A DNA stretch of 64,000 nucleotides, taken from Streptomyces halobius. GTDB taxonomy: Bacteria > Actinomycetota > Actinomycetes > Streptomycetales > Streptomycetaceae. The notes beneath the pieces are model-generated. The model saw nothing but the letters and a program-made list of their open reading frames with translations, was not told the DNA's origin and made no database searches. Numbering within the stretch: the stretch's first letter is position 1; every line of letters starts with the position of its first letter. Positions 44,639-54,195 of the stretch are shown one piece after another. The stretch spans positions 62,001 to 126,000 of the forward strand of contig NZ_CP086322.1 of the NCBI RefSeq assembly GCF_023277745.1, written 5' to 3'. Made by a program: the position numbers and the translations under genes.

Positions 44639-46120
44639 GTGCCTTCCCCCGCGCTCGGCAACGAGCCGCAGCACACCGCCGAGCCCCCGGCTCACGCCTC
44701 ATCGGGCCGGTCGTCGAAGATGGCCCCGGCTGCCCGGATCTCCCTTGTGGTGCTCCTGGTCGCCGAGCTCATGGACATCCTCGACCAGTCGGTCGTCCTC
44801 ACCGCCCTGCCCGCCATCCAGGAGTCGACCGGCGCCGGACCGGCCGCGGTGCAGTGGCTGACCGCCGGTTACTCGCTGACCGTCGCCGTCGGGCTGATCA
44901 CCGGCGGACGGCTCGGCGACATCCACGGCCGACGCAAGATCCTCCTCACCGGCACCACCGTGTTCACCCTGGCCTCGCTGCTGTGCGGCATCGCCACCGG
45001 CCCCGGTGTGCTGATCGCCGCCCGCGTGCTCCAGGGCGCCGGCGTCGCCGTGATGATCCCGCAGGTCCTGGCCACCCTCCACGTCACCTTCGACGGCGAG
45101 AACCGCAGCAGGGCCTTCGGCCTGTACGGGGCCGTCCTGTCGCTCGCCAACGTCCTGGGGCCGGTGCTGGGCGGCGTGCTCACCGAGGCCGACCTGCTCG
45201 GACTGGGCTGGCGGCCGATCTTCCTGATCAACCTGCCCGTCGGCCTCGCCGTGACCCTCCTCGGACGGAGGTTCATCCCCGAGTCGACCGCACAGAAGGC
45301 CGACCGCCTCGACCTCACCGGCATGCTGCTGTCCGCACTGGCCATGGTCCTGATCATCTTCCCGCTCACCGAGGGCCACACCCACCACTGGCCGCTGTGG
45401 TGCTTCGCCATGCTCGCCGCAGGTCTCCTCGTGCTCGGCGTCTTCCTGCGACACCAGCAACGCAAGAAGGACAATGCCCCGCTCGTGGCACTGGCCCTCT
45501 TCAAGGGCAAGCAGTTCTCCGGCGGCCTGTCCGCGCAGCTGATGCTCGGCCTGCTGTGCGGCCTGTTCTTCATGACCTGGACGCTGTACCTCCAGCGCGG
45601 CCTGGGAATGAGTCCGCTGATGGCGGCCGCGGCCTTCGTGCTGCTCGCTCTCGGCGAGCTGACCGGGGCGACGACCGCGATGAAGACCGCCGGGCGCTTC
45701 GGGCGCCGCCTGCCCCAGGCCGGAGCCCTGATCGCACTCGCCTCGATGGCGGCCTACGGACTCCAGACCGGCAGCCGACAGGCCGACCTGACCCTCCTCG
45801 CGATGACCGTCCCGGTCCTGCTGATCGGCTTCGGCCTCGGCATGGTCGGCGGACCGCTCGCCGACATGTCGCTCGCCAAGGTGCCGCACGAGAACGCCGG
45901 TTCCGCCTCGGGCCTGTTCAACACCGCAATGCATCTGGGCATCGCCCTCGGCACCGCGCTGACCGCCCTGGTGTTCTTCTCCGCCACCGGCGGCTCGCCC
46001 GACGGCGCGATCAACCGCGACGCGTTCACCGGCGTGCTCTGGTGGGTCGGCGGCACCCTCGCCGCGATGTGGGCCCTGATGTTCTTCCTGCCCCAGCACA
46101 CGAACAGCCAGGGCGAGTAA
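44639..46120 (+). CDS. DHA2-family MFS exporter
   Basis: A 493-aa drug:proton antiporter with GTG 44639 preceded by CAGGAG. About fourteen membrane segments. The first segment is ISLVVLLVAELMDILDQSVV with the conserved (M)D-LD-SVV motif D1; motif A is GGRLGDIHGRRKIL; motif C is ANVLGPVLGGVLTEADLLGL. The last segment ends before LPQHTNSQGE. No regulator gene is adjacent. The long opposite-strand frame is a compositional shadow. Confidence 0.92.
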   Translation: MPSPALGNEPQHTAEPPAHASSGRSSKMAPAARISLVVLLVAELMDILDQSVVLTALPAIQESTGAGPAAVQWLTAGYSLTVAVGLITGGRLGDIHGRRKILLTGTTVFTLASLLCGIATGPGVLIAARVLQGAGVAVMIPQVLATLHVTFDGENRSRAFGLYGAVLSLANVLGPVLGGVLTEADLLGLGWRPIFLINLPVGLAVTLLGRRFIPESTAQKADRLDLTGMLLSALAMVLIIFPLTEGHTHHWPLWCFAMLAAGLLVLGVFLRHQQRKKDNAPLVALALFKGKQFSGGLSAQLMLGLLCGLFFMTWTLYLQRGLGMSPLMAAAAFVLLALGELTGATTAMKTAGRFGRRLPQAGALIALASMAAYGLQTGSRQADLTLLAMTVPVLLIGFGLGMVGGPLADMSLAKVPHENAGSASGLFNTAMHLGIALGTALTALVFFSATGGSPDGAINRDAFTGVLWWVGGTLAAMWALMFFLPQHTNSQGE

Positions 46121-46509
46121 GCCACTTCCCCCGAGGCGGCGGAAACCCTGCGCCACGGCGGCGGCCGCACCCCCTCGAACTCGGCGTCCTCCTCAACGCG
46201 GGCAATGAATGAATGCGGCGAACTGTTCGATGGCCGGACGCTGTTGCCGGTCGTGTTGGTAGCCCTGTTTGCCTTCACTCCCCGCGACGCCGCCGCGCCC
46301 GCCCGGATCATCCCGGCGAACTCATCAACCAGGCACTCACCGCCACGCCGCCCGCACATGGCCGCGCCGAGTCCCCTCCCGGCCCCGGTCCGTCACCACC
46401 GCCCGCGCGGGGAATGAGCACCCCGGCAACCGCGCCCTCCAGCCCCACATCCCCCGCCCGGCTCGCGGCCGATTTGTCGCGTTGTCCGCGATGTAGGGAA
46501 GATCGGGGC
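46121..46509. other. no gene recognised
   Basis: About 390 bases between the exporter and the lipoprotein. The upstream frame of the lipoprotein is open across it, but its translation is low-complexity Pro/Arg. Confidence 0.4.
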
Positions 46510-47094
46510 ATGCCAATGATCAGGAGAACCGGGGTCCGGATCGGGATACCGCCGATAGCGGCGCTGTCCCTGCTCGCTGCCGGATGCGGAACCGAGCGGC
46601 CGGGAAACGACACCGCCGCCGGCGTCCCCTCGCAGGCCGCGCCGGCCAAGCCGAGCAGGCCGAGCACGCCGGTGGACTTCCCCTGCCCCGGAGAAAGCCC
46701 CACCCCGACCCCATCGACGACTGCGGACACTCCGGGACCGGCCGTGCCCCCCACCGACCACTACGCCGAGAACCACGGCTTCAAGGATCCCCTCCCCCTC
46801 CACGGCCAGCGCCGCTGCGACGGCATCGCCGCCGTCACACGCATCAAGAACGCACTCGAACCCCTGCGCACGCACAACGACATCGACCCACACAGCACCC
46901 GCCGCGCACTCACCGCCCTCGGCTACCCCACCGCAAAAGTGGAGACCTACAAGGTCGACCCCAGCGTCGGCTTCCTCATCAACGCCTCCCCCCTGTGCGT
47001 GGAAGGCAAAGTCAACCCCCACTTCATCGAGGCGAACGCCTTCGGCGGCTATCCCGACGGCACCGGCTGCAAGCCCCCCAGCGGGGGACATTAA
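46510..47094 (+). CDS. lipoprotein, unknown function
   Basis: 194 aa from ATG 46510 (MPMIRRTGVRIGIPPIAALS); ATG 46516 is an alternative. The signal peptide ends in the lipobox LAAGC at about residue 25, followed by a Pro/Thr/Ser-rich tether (TPTPSTTADTPGPAVPP). The globular part, from DHYAENHGFKDPLPL, has three further cysteines (RRCDGIAA, SPLCVEG, GTGCKPP) and a helix-rich segment IDPHSTRRALTALGYPTAKV. No family is recognised. Confidence 0.7.
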   Translation: MPMIRRTGVRIGIPPIAALSLLAAGCGTERPGNDTAAGVPSQAAPAKPSRPSTPVDFPCPGESPTPTPSTTADTPGPAVPPTDHYAENHGFKDPLPLHGQRRCDGIAAVTRIKNALEPLRTHNDIDPHSTRRALTALGYPTAKVETYKVDPSVGFLINASPLCVEGKVNPHFIEANAFGGYPDGTGCKPPSGGH

Positions 47095-47179
47095 CGCTCT
47101 CCCAGGCCGCCGGCCCGGTTCCTTCAGCGGCCGTTCCGGTCCAGCTGAGTTCAGCGGGCTATTCCGCAGGATCCGTCAG

Positions 47180-47740
47180 CCGGGTTACCGATATGGCTCG
47201 GCTGGAGGGTATGGCCCAATCGTGCAGCACAGTCCAGCGGTGGAAGCGGACGGGCCAGGTTCAGCGGGGCCAGCGGCCGGGCGGTACGCCGCCCGCCCGC
47301 AGCGCCCTTGGCCCACGAACTGCCGGTGTTGCGGTAGTTGTGCCGGACCCCGGCCTCGCACGACCAGGGCGAGCGCGAGGCCGGCCTGCCAGGCGAGCAC
47401 AGCGCCCAGCAGGATGCCCGCGGCAAGGGCTGCGCGCATCGGGGAGGAGGTCCACCTGCCGGTGGAAGGCGGCTTCCGGGTGGCGAGGCTGCCGCGCTCG
47501 CTGCCGGTGAATCCACAGCGCCGGCGGGAGCTGGGCCTGTTGGTGCGGCAGTAGCGGTGCTGCCAGTGCTTTTTCGGCGGGCTGGCCCCGTTCCCCGGCC
47601 GCTGGGCGGGATGCGCCGGTACGCCTCGTAGCGGCGCATCTTCTCCCGCAGCGGCGCGGGGAGCTCATGGTATGGCGGTCCACTTCCACGAACATGTACG
47701 GCACCTGGCCGTCGGCGAGCACGGCGACGGCATCACTCAT
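47180..47740 (-). pseudogene. replication-relaxation-like plasmid protein remnant
   Basis: From 47740 the minus strand reads MSDAVAVLADGQVPYMFVEV, then DRHTM, and after a frame change MRRYEAYRRIPPSGRGTGPA. The pattern (PY-FVEVDR-TM---L--K--RYEAYR--P--GRGTG) resembles the central part of replication-relaxation family proteins of actinobacterial plasmids and integrative elements. The remainder is scrambled between frames. Assignment tentative. Confidence 0.4.
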
Positions 47741-47931
47741 CGGTGCTCTTGTGGTGCGGCAGCGGGATGCGGCGCAGCTGTTCGGGATCGGGAGTGGCCA
47801 GCCGCAGACAGGCCGGCGTCAGCACCACCTGGCCGCGGATTTCCGCCCTGAACGCGCCGCGCGCCCCGCCCGGCCCGGGACAGCACGACGTACGATCAGC
47901 CGGTCCCCGCCCCGCAAGGAGTACTCGTCCG

Positions 47932-48615
47932 GTGACCGCCATCATTCCGCCGCCCCGCCCCGCTACCGGTTTGCTGCCGGTGCAGCGCCTCACCCGCGTC
48001 GAGGACGGCGAGCGGCTGCACAGCCTGCTGTGGCGGGCAGGCGACGGCTGGCGGGTGATCAGCAGCGCCGTGCTCGGCGGAGGCATCGGGGAACGCTCCT
48101 GGGTCCTCAACGCCCAGGTTTCCCACGGCTACCAGCGCACCGACCCGGACCGATACCTCACCGACCTGGCCCGTGACGCCGGCGCCCCCGGGCCGGGGGT
48201 CGGGCTGATGACGGCCGCCGACGTCCGGGCGTACGGTCACGCGTACGACGGCGGTGTGGACGCTGTCGCCACCGCGGGGCTCGGGGTACGCGGGTGGGCC
48301 GCTTCACCGGCGGAGGGCACGGCCATGGCGGTGCGGCCCGGCACGATCAACATCGTTGTCGCGCTTCCGGTGGCTCTGACCGACGCAGCGCTGGTCAACG
48401 CCGTGGCCACCGCCACCGAGGCCAAGGTGCAGGCACTGGTCGGTGCCGGCTACGACTGCTCCGGCACCCCCACGGACGCCGTGTGCGTCGCCGCCCGGTC
48501 CCCACGGCCCGGCGACGAGGTCCACGCCTTCGCCGGTCCCCGCTCTCTGTGGGGTGCGCGCGTGGCCCGCGCCGTCCACCAAGCCGTATGCGCCGCCGCC
48601 CGGCCAGTGACCTGA
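47932..48615 (+). CDS. cbiZ: adenosylcobinamide amidohydrolase (CbiZ)
   Basis: 227 aa from GTG 47932, with AAGGAG upstream; the frame is open farther upstream without family resemblance. CbiZ removes the aminopropanol arm of adenosylcobinamide to let salvaged corrinoids re-enter cobalamin synthesis at cobyric acid. Conserved blocks are WRVISSAVLGGGIGERSWVL with NAQV, GLMTAADVRAYGHAYDGGVD, GLGVRGWAASPAEGTAM, and the C-terminal ATATEAKVQALVGAGYDCSG followed by TPTDAVCVAA. It stands alone here, away from other cobalamin genes. Confidence 0.88.
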   Translation: MTAIIPPPRPATGLLPVQRLTRVEDGERLHSLLWRAGDGWRVISSAVLGGGIGERSWVLNAQVSHGYQRTDPDRYLTDLARDAGAPGPGVGLMTAADVRAYGHAYDGGVDAVATAGLGVRGWAASPAEGTAMAVRPGTINIVVALPVALTDAALVNAVATATEAKVQALVGAGYDCSGTPTDAVCVAARSPRPGDEVHAFAGPRSLWGARVARAVHQAVCAAARPVT

Positions 48616-49361
48616 GCGCACAGCAAAGGCGGGTCTACCCTGAGCGGCGTCATCCAGGCTCCGGGTGAGGGTGGCCTGCGGCGACCGCTGCTTCGGCCGG
48701 GCACAAGCCGATCACACAAGGGGATACTCCGCTGGTGCCCCGAGCGTGTCTGGCTCAGCGCGGCAGCTTCGCGGTGCGTATGGGGTGGGCGGCGGTGACG
48801 GTCTCGATGTCCCGCCGGGCGGTATTCCCTTCCACGGCCTGCGCGAGCAGGTGCACGCCGTGTGCGGGGCGGGGACCGATACGTCTTCATGTCACTGCAA
48901 GGTTTCAGGGAACTGTCACAATGATCGACCGGTCCAACCGTTCTTGAGCAGCATCAACGCCTCCACATCAGTGACATACAAGGCCGAACATCCCAGTGAC
49001 CTCACGGCCGAACCTCACACCGGATCAGTGGCCGATGTGAAGCCCCTGGCCGGTCATGCAGCCTGAAAGGAGGTCAGGTCCAGGCGGTCGGGGTCGTCGT
49101 GGTGGCGCAGCGCGGCCGCTTCGGGTAGGCCCAGCGCCCCTCGGCACCCTCGGATTCGGCAGGGCCCTGGCCGGCTTTGTCTGACGGGAGCCGCGCGGTT
49201 CCTGGGACGCATGCGTGTGACGGCTGTCCTTGCAGCACGGAATCGGGAACGGAATCGGGCCGAGGACGGGACGGGACGGAAGAAGGATGGGAAGCAGGAT
49301 GGGAAGAGCGCGCACCATTGCCGCGCAAACTCATGTGGGGCCGATACCGCAGATGCGGTGT
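48616..49361. other. no gene recognised
   Basis: About 750 bases. Short plus-strand frames (for example 48735-48947) have no family resemblance. A G/A-rich purine stretch at about 49262-49310 precedes the next gene. Confidence 0.35.
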
Positions 49362-49949
49362 ATGCGAGTACACGGCATGGCGTTGTTACCCGTCACAGCA
49401 CTGCTGGCCCTTTGCTCGGGTGTCACCTGCGTGGCCGTGGCCCGGGCACAGCCGGCGGTCGCGAGCGGTCTTCCCGGGCCGGTGACGCTCCCGGCCCGTA
49501 TGCCGGTGCCCGTAATCCCCGCGACAGGGAGCATCAGGATCAGTGAGGGGCAGGTCGGCGAGGTCGGGCCGGGCGGGACCATCACCTACCCGAGCGTGAC
49601 CAGCTGTCTGACGGTGACCGTCCGCCTCCAGGGCGGCGGACTGGTGGGCGCGCACGCCAGCCTGTTCCAGGTGCCTGGGGAGTACCGGTCGGATCGGATC
49701 CTCGCGGCGGTCAAGCAGCGCACCGGGGCGCGGAGGGTACGTGCGGTGGAGGTCAGGGGTGCCGTCGGCGCCTGGGATCCGAGCTACTTCACCAAGGCGA
49801 TCGAGAGTTACACGGAGGGCGAGCAGGTTCCCCTTCCCGCAGAGCCCGACTCGGACGGCCTGGCCAGGGTGGTGGCGAACGAACTGGGGGTGCCGCGGGG
49901 AAAGGTGACGGTCGAGGATCTGCCCGACGGCGACCAGACGGTGCACTGA
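49362..49949 (+). CDS. secreted protein, unknown function
   Basis: About 195 aa if started at ATG 49362 (MRVHGMALLPVTALLALCSG); ATG 49377 or upstream ATGs at 49287/49299 are possible. The hydrophobic core LLPVTALLALCSGVTCVAVA with cleavage near ARAQP is a Sec signal. The mature part contains GTITYPSVTSCLTVTVRLQG, GGLVGAHASLFQVPGEYRSD and AVKQRTGARRVRAVEVRG. The (S)C-x-V...GG--(A)H-SLF pattern faintly recalls CheD/CNF-like deamidase folds, but this is only a resemblance. No neighbour clarifies its role. Confidence 0.6.
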   Translation: MRVHGMALLPVTALLALCSGVTCVAVARAQPAVASGLPGPVTLPARMPVPVIPATGSIRISEGQVGEVGPGGTITYPSVTSCLTVTVRLQGGGLVGAHASLFQVPGEYRSDRILAAVKQRTGARRVRAVEVRGAVGAWDPSYFTKAIESYTEGEQVPLPAEPDSDGLARVVANELGVPRGKVTVEDLPDGDQTVH

Positions 49950-50057
49950 ACCGAGCCGACCGTCGTGCACAGGCAAGGCCAGACGCATGTCCACCGTCGC
50001 CTCGTACATGCGTCCTGGTCGCTCGCGTACCGAGTCCGCAGGTGGTACAGCCCCGGT

Positions 50058-50762
50058 TCAGTCCCGGTCGACCTCCTGATGCAGGACCTTGCCGTTGGCG
50101 GTGTCGATGTCGAACGTGGTCTTGTACCAGTCGTCCTGGGTCACGACGTCGACGGACCAGGCGGTGGCACCGCCGTCGGAGTCTTCGAGGCCGACGGCGG
50201 TGACCACGCCCTCCTCCCGGTCGGTGGCTGTGGTGACCGCCTGCTGCGGGGAGATCTCGGCCCCGCGGAGCTGGTCGGCCAGTTCGCGCTTGTCGTCGCT
50301 GTCCTGGTCCGGCTCGGCCCGGGAGTGGGTCACCTTTCCGGTGACGGCGTCGACACGCACGTCATGGGCCGTGCCGTCCGTTGTGGCGACCTTCGTATCC
50401 CACTCCGGACCACCGTCGGCAGACCGGTCCAGCTCGATCTCGACGAGCTTGCTGCCGGAGACCTTCGCCGTCGCGGCGCGCGCTGCCTGATCCCAGACGG
50501 TCTTCGCGGAGGGGACCAGAGCCTTCCGCCCGGCCTGGTCCTCGGTGAGCCGCCCGGTTGGTGTGGGGCTCGCAGGCGGCGTGGGAGATCTGGTAGCCCC
50601 TTCCGTTCCCGGAGACGCAGGGGAGGGGGCGGCGGGCCCCTCCACCTCCTCGTCCCCGCATCCGCTCACCAGCACTGTCGAGGCGGCGACAGCACACAGG
50701 AATCCGACGGCACGGGCGCGGCGGTGGCACCGCCCGCCGGCTCTCACAAACCCAGATCGCAT
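50058..50762 (-). CDS. PepSY-domain lipoprotein
   Basis: 234 aa from ATG 50762. The signal peptide ends in the lipobox LVSGC at about residue 35; a Ser/Pro/Thr tether follows. Two PepSY-like units are visible: residues about 95-150 (SKLVEIELDRSADGGPEWDT to DVRVDAVTGKVTHSRAE) and about 165-234 (ISPQQAVTTATDREEGVVTA to FDIDTANGKVLHQEVDRD), both with the D--(T)G-V closing motif. PepSY modules are thought to modulate secreted peptidases or sensors. It stands alone. Confidence 0.85.
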   Translation of the reverse strand: MRSGFVRAGGRCHRRARAVGFLCAVAASTVLVSGCGDEEVEGPAAPSPASPGTEGATRSPTPPASPTPTGRLTEDQAGRKALVPSAKTVWDQAARAATAKVSGSKLVEIELDRSADGGPEWDTKVATTDGTAHDVRVDAVTGKVTHSRAEPDQDSDDKRELADQLRGAEISPQQAVTTATDREEGVVTAVGLEDSDGGATAWSVDVVTQDDWYKTTFDIDTANGKVLHQEVDRD

Positions 50763-50893
50763 ATGCCCAGGCTCCCCGAGAGCCGGTATGGGGATCTCGC
50801 CGCACTCTCCGATTCACCCAAACGATCCGGGGATTCGACCCCGGTCGCCCACGGCCGGCTTCGCGCAGCCTGTGTCCGACGCCACGGAGCAGG

Positions 50894-51087
50894 CCACCGT
50901 CCTCGTTTTCCCACAACGCGTTCTACGCCCGTAGGGCGAGCGCGGCGCCGGCGTTGTCTTCGTGACCTGTTGGAGCTTGTCTTCGGTGACCTGCTGGAGC
51001 TTCAGCATCGCGGGCGCACCGCCCGCGCGGGGCACCGGCCGCACGAGCCAGGCCATGCCATGTCCTACGGGGCCGCCAGCCGCAGAC
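50894..51087 (-). repeat. dispersed repeat, copy 2 (inverted)
   Basis: The reverse complement of this 194-bp segment matches 27253-27423. It carries an extra 23-24 bp internal direct duplication around CTCCAGCAGGTCACCGAAGA (51000-region on the plus strand), accounting for the length difference. There is no transposase DNA next to this copy, unlike copy 1. Confidence 0.75.
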
Positions 51088-51123
51088 TCCAACGGGGCCG
51101 GCACCTCGGCGCACCGGCTCAGT

Positions 51124-51471
51124 TCACCGGTCGACCGTGACCTGGAACTGCTCGGGGGCAGCACCGGCAGCGGTGACGTTGAAGATCGCGATGCCGTCCA
51201 CATCGCCTGCCACGAGCGGGGGAGTCTGCGCAGAGCCGTCGGCGTCCGTCCGTACGGCGACGGTGATCTCGTCCCCCTCGAAGAGGACTTGCTGGCTGGT
51301 GGACACCCAGGAGAACGTCACCTCGGCGCCGGACACCGGCATGTGGGAGTCGCGGTCGACGAGCCGGGCCGTCAGCGGCTGAGCGAAGGTCTCATGGGGC
51401 CTGGCGTGCTGCCCCGTCCCCCCGGTCGGCTGGATGACCAGTGTCCGAGCCGAGCCCGCTGCCGCACTCAT
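51124..51471 (-). CDS. Ig-like-domain protein without export signal
   Basis: 115 aa from ATG 51471 (MSAAAGSARTLVIQPTGGTG). The whole protein is one bacterial Ig-like (Big_1/invasin-type) domain: FAQPLTARLVDRDSHMPVSG, AEVTFSWVSTSQQVLFEGDE, VRTDADGSAQTPPLVAGDVD and IAIFNVTAAGAAPEQFQVTV. No signal peptide, wall anchor or partner gene is visible, which is odd for a domain that is normally extracellular. It may be a domain freed from a larger adhesin. Confidence 0.7.
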   Translation of the reverse strand: MSAAAGSARTLVIQPTGGTGQHARPHETFAQPLTARLVDRDSHMPVSGAEVTFSWVSTSQQVLFEGDEITVAVRTDADGSAQTPPLVAGDVDGIAIFNVTAAGAAPEQFQVTVDR

Positions 51472-52349
51472 GCTGCCTCCTGTCGGAAAGACTTGCTGGC
51501 GAAGACCTCGTTGAAGACCTTGTTGGTGAAAACCTCGCTCGTGGCAAGGTGCCCGGCGGCGCTCCGGGGGGATGCGGTGATGTTAATCAGCGCGCCGTGT
51601 CGCTCCCGTGTGCGACCTCCCCTTTTTCGCGGAGTTCCTGCGTTGGGGTGACGGGAAGACGGGAAGATCGGCGCCACGGGGCAGCCGTGGGCTGCGTTCG
51701 CGCCAGGCGTGTGCCGGTGAGTCCCGTCTTGCTCTCCGATGGCCGTGAGCCCCAACTGCTTGTTGGGTCGTACACGGTGCTGGGGTGGCGCCATGCCTCT
51801 TCTCACCGCTGCTCTCATGACGGGACTGAGCTCGCCTATCAGCTTGGTGGGGGGAGCGAGCGCTGCTCTGCCTGCGCGGGACGGTGGCGGGGACCGATGC
51901 GCGCCTCCGCCTGCCTCGGCGATCTCGGAGAGCTTCGAGGCGGCGCCGGCTGGTCATGATCATGTTGAGCAGGTGGCGCCGCCGCGGCGCCCGGAGAGCT
52001 TGGGGTTCGGCCATGTGTACATGCTGGGCACGGGGACGACGAGCCGTATCCCGTCGACCGAGGCGACCAGCCCGCCGCCCCACGTGCGTGGGGCTCTTCC
52101 CTTCGATGCGCCTGCGCGATCACAGTACCGCTGACACTGATGTAATCCCCCGGCTCAGGCAGCGTTCTTTCAAGGGCTTCTCATCCAGGTGCGCTGGCGT
52201 TTCTCAGTCCCTGTCACATCGCTTTCCCCATGAATGTCATCAGATCCGAGCTGTGACCAGCGGAGTCTTCAAGACAGTCAGGTGAGACATTTGATGCGCT
52301 GGACTTGGAAGTCGCAGGAGGGCGCCGCGTCCGTGCGGACCGGCAGCGC
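51472..52349. other. no gene recognised
   Basis: About 880 bases. Frames on both strands lack family resemblance. An imperfect repeat of an AAGAC-CTTG motif (51489-51535) lies directly upstream of the Ig-like gene. Confidence 0.35.
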
Positions 52350-53402
52350 TCAGAAGTTCCGGCAGGCGATGTAGTCGCACAGGGCGTACAGAATCCGCCG
52401 AGCCGGCAGCGACGGCAGACAGGTCAGCGCCTTCTTGGCCGCGGTGAGCCGTCCTTGCATGTATGACGCCGCCTGTTCGAGGGCCGGGGAGTCCTGGAAC
52501 AGCTCCAGCGCTCTGAGGTGCGCCGCGGGGCCGGTGAACGGCCCGGACGAGAGGAGCGTCCGCAGCTCGGCCCCGTCGGCGCTGGTGTCGGCGCGGGCCA
52601 GCAGCACGGGCAGGCTGTCCACGGCGCCCAGCAGGTCCTTGCCCTGCTGCTTGCCGGTGGTGTCGCCCGGTACGGTCAAGTCCAGTATGTCGTCGGATAT
52701 TTGGAAGGCCAGGCCGAGCTGCTCACCGTACGCGCGCAGCGCCTCCACATACGGCTGCGGAGCCGCTGCCTGAAGTGCGCCGATGGCGACGGACATCGAG
52801 ATCAGCGCCCCGGTCTTGCCCTCGGCGACCTTGAAGTAGTGGTCCACCGGATCCTCGCCCGGCGACGGGCCGAGCAGCTCGCGCAGCTGGCCGTCGACCA
52901 GACGGCTCGTCGCCCTCAGCGCGCAGCCCACGGCTTGCTCTCCGAGATCGGCGGAGAGCCGTACGGACCTGGCCAGCAGCCAGTTGCCGCCGCGCACCGC
53001 CGTCTTCTCGCCCCAGAGGGCGTTGGCGCTGGGCACACCGTGGCGGGTGGTGGCGTGGTCGAGGACGTCGTCGTGGTAGAGCGAGGCGAGGTGGACCAGT
53101 TCGGCGACGACCGCGGCCCGGGTGATCCCCTCCCGCCCGGGCTCCCCGAACTCGGAGCTCAGCAGCACCATCAGGGGCCGCAGTCGTTTGCCTCCGGTGA
53201 CCGCCAGGTGGCTGGTGAGCGCGGTGATTCTCGGGGCGGGGGCAGTGCGGACGCAGTCCCGCAACCGCATCTCGGTCTGCGCGAGGCGGGCGTCCAGCGA
53301 CGTCTTGAGTGCGGGTTCGACGGACAGGAACCGACCGAGTGTCTCGGTGTCCGGACGGTCCGGTGGCTTCTGCAGCGTCTGAGAATCTCCGCGCGCGTTC
53401 AT
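52350..53402 (-). CDS. polyprenyl (isoprenyl diphosphate) synthase
   Basis: A 350-aa trans-prenyltransferase from ATG 53402 (MNARGDSQTLQKPPDRPDTE). It condenses isopentenyl diphosphate with allylic diphosphates. The first Asp-rich motif is YHDDVLDHA (DDxxD), the second is ISDDILDLT; GGKRLRPLM binds the isopentenyl substrate and GKTGALIS is the conserved KT motif. The residues before the first Asp motif (VHLASLYH) suggest a medium-to-long chain enzyme of the octaprenyl type, but chain length is inferred. It is 44 bp downstream of an IclR gene on the same strand and probably co-transcribed. Confidence 0.92.
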   Translation of the reverse strand: MNARGDSQTLQKPPDRPDTETLGRFLSVEPALKTSLDARLAQTEMRLRDCVRTAPAPRITALTSHLAVTGGKRLRPLMVLLSSEFGEPGREGITRAAVVAELVHLASLYHDDVLDHATTRHGVPSANALWGEKTAVRGGNWLLARSVRLSADLGEQAVGCALRATSRLVDGQLRELLGPSPGEDPVDHYFKVAEGKTGALISMSVAIGALQAAAPQPYVEALRAYGEQLGLAFQISDDILDLTVPGDTTGKQQGKDLLGAVDSLPVLLARADTSADGAELRTLLSSGPFTGPAAHLRALELFQDSPALEQAASYMQGRLTAAKKALTCLPSLPARRILYALCDYIACRNF

Positions 53403-53446
53403 CAACGATTCCTCCGTGTGTCTGGCCGCAGGGGCCGGTCGAGGCC

Positions 53447-54193
53447 TCACCCTGGGGCAGGCCGCAGGGCACGGGCCTGTGATGCCATGCCCATGTCGAC
53501 CGCGGCGTCGATCACCTCGGCCCGCAGCAGGCGGTCGGGCACTTCGGGCAGCCGGGCCCGCGGGCCCGAGATCATCAGCGCGGCGATCACTCGGCCGTTC
53601 CCGTTCCCCACGGGCACGACGAACACCGCATGGCCCGGTATGGCGTCGTCGGAGCCGTAGGCCCACCCCGCCTTGCGCACCAGTGTCAGTTGCTGGGCCG
53701 TGAAGCGTGCCCCGCGCAGTCCCTCGCAGAGCTCCTCGGGGCTCTCCCAGGCGAGCAGCACCTGGCCGATCGGGCCGGCCTTGACGGGGCGGGTGGTACC
53801 GATCGGCAGGGTCTCGACGCCGGTGTCCGGGTCTGTCGAGGAGGCCACGCACAGGTGGACGCCCTTGTGGAGATGGTGCAGTCGGGTGCTGAACGAGGTG
53901 CGTTCAGCAAGGCCTGCGAGTATCTCTTCGGCGGCATGCACCATCTGGTCGTGCTGGGCCTCGGCCGAGAAGCGCTCAAGGCGTGGGCCGGGGGCGTACG
54001 ACCCGTGCACATCGCGGGTGAGCAGGTCCAGGCGTTCCATGGCGACGGCCAGGCGGTGGACGGTCGGTCGGGGCAGTCCGCTGCGCTTCACCAACTCCGG
54101 GAGTCCGGTGGGCCGCTGCTCGATCAGGCTGAGGATGATGGAGACCTTGTCCAGGACGCCGACGCCGCTGACCGGGGGCGGCCCGGCGGCCAT
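53447..54193 (-). CDS. IclR-family transcriptional regulator
   Basis: 248 aa from ATG 54193 (a GTG two codons earlier is possible). The winged HTH is at about 10-65 (VLDKVSIILSLIEQRPTGLP, ELVKRSGLPRPTVHRLAVAM). The effector domain is at 85-245 with GTTRPVKAGPIGQVLLAWES and GWAYGSDDAIPGHAVFVVPV, the usual pocket strands. It sits directly downstream of a small protein gene whose stop almost touches its start, and upstream of the polyprenyl synthase, suggesting a three-gene unit controlled by this regulator. Confidence 0.92.
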   Translation of the reverse strand: MAAGPPPVSGVGVLDKVSIILSLIEQRPTGLPELVKRSGLPRPTVHRLAVAMERLDLLTRDVHGSYAPGPRLERFSAEAQHDQMVHAAEEILAGLAERTSFSTRLHHLHKGVHLCVASSTDPDTGVETLPIGTTRPVKAGPIGQVLLAWESPEELCEGLRGARFTAQQLTLVRKAGWAYGSDDAIPGHAVFVVPVGNGNGRVIAALMISGPRARLPEVPDRLLRAEVIDAAVDMGMASQARALRPAPG

Positions 54194-54195
54194 GC

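Noticed and set aside
44699..46156. 485-codon antisense frame opposite the second exporter
   Set aside because: Gln/Gly/His-rich shadow of the real plus-strand gene.
52350..53852. 500-aa version of the polyprenyl synthase
   Set aside because: The upstream 150 codons overlap the IclR gene antisense-free but in a shadow frame; the conserved start is at 53402.
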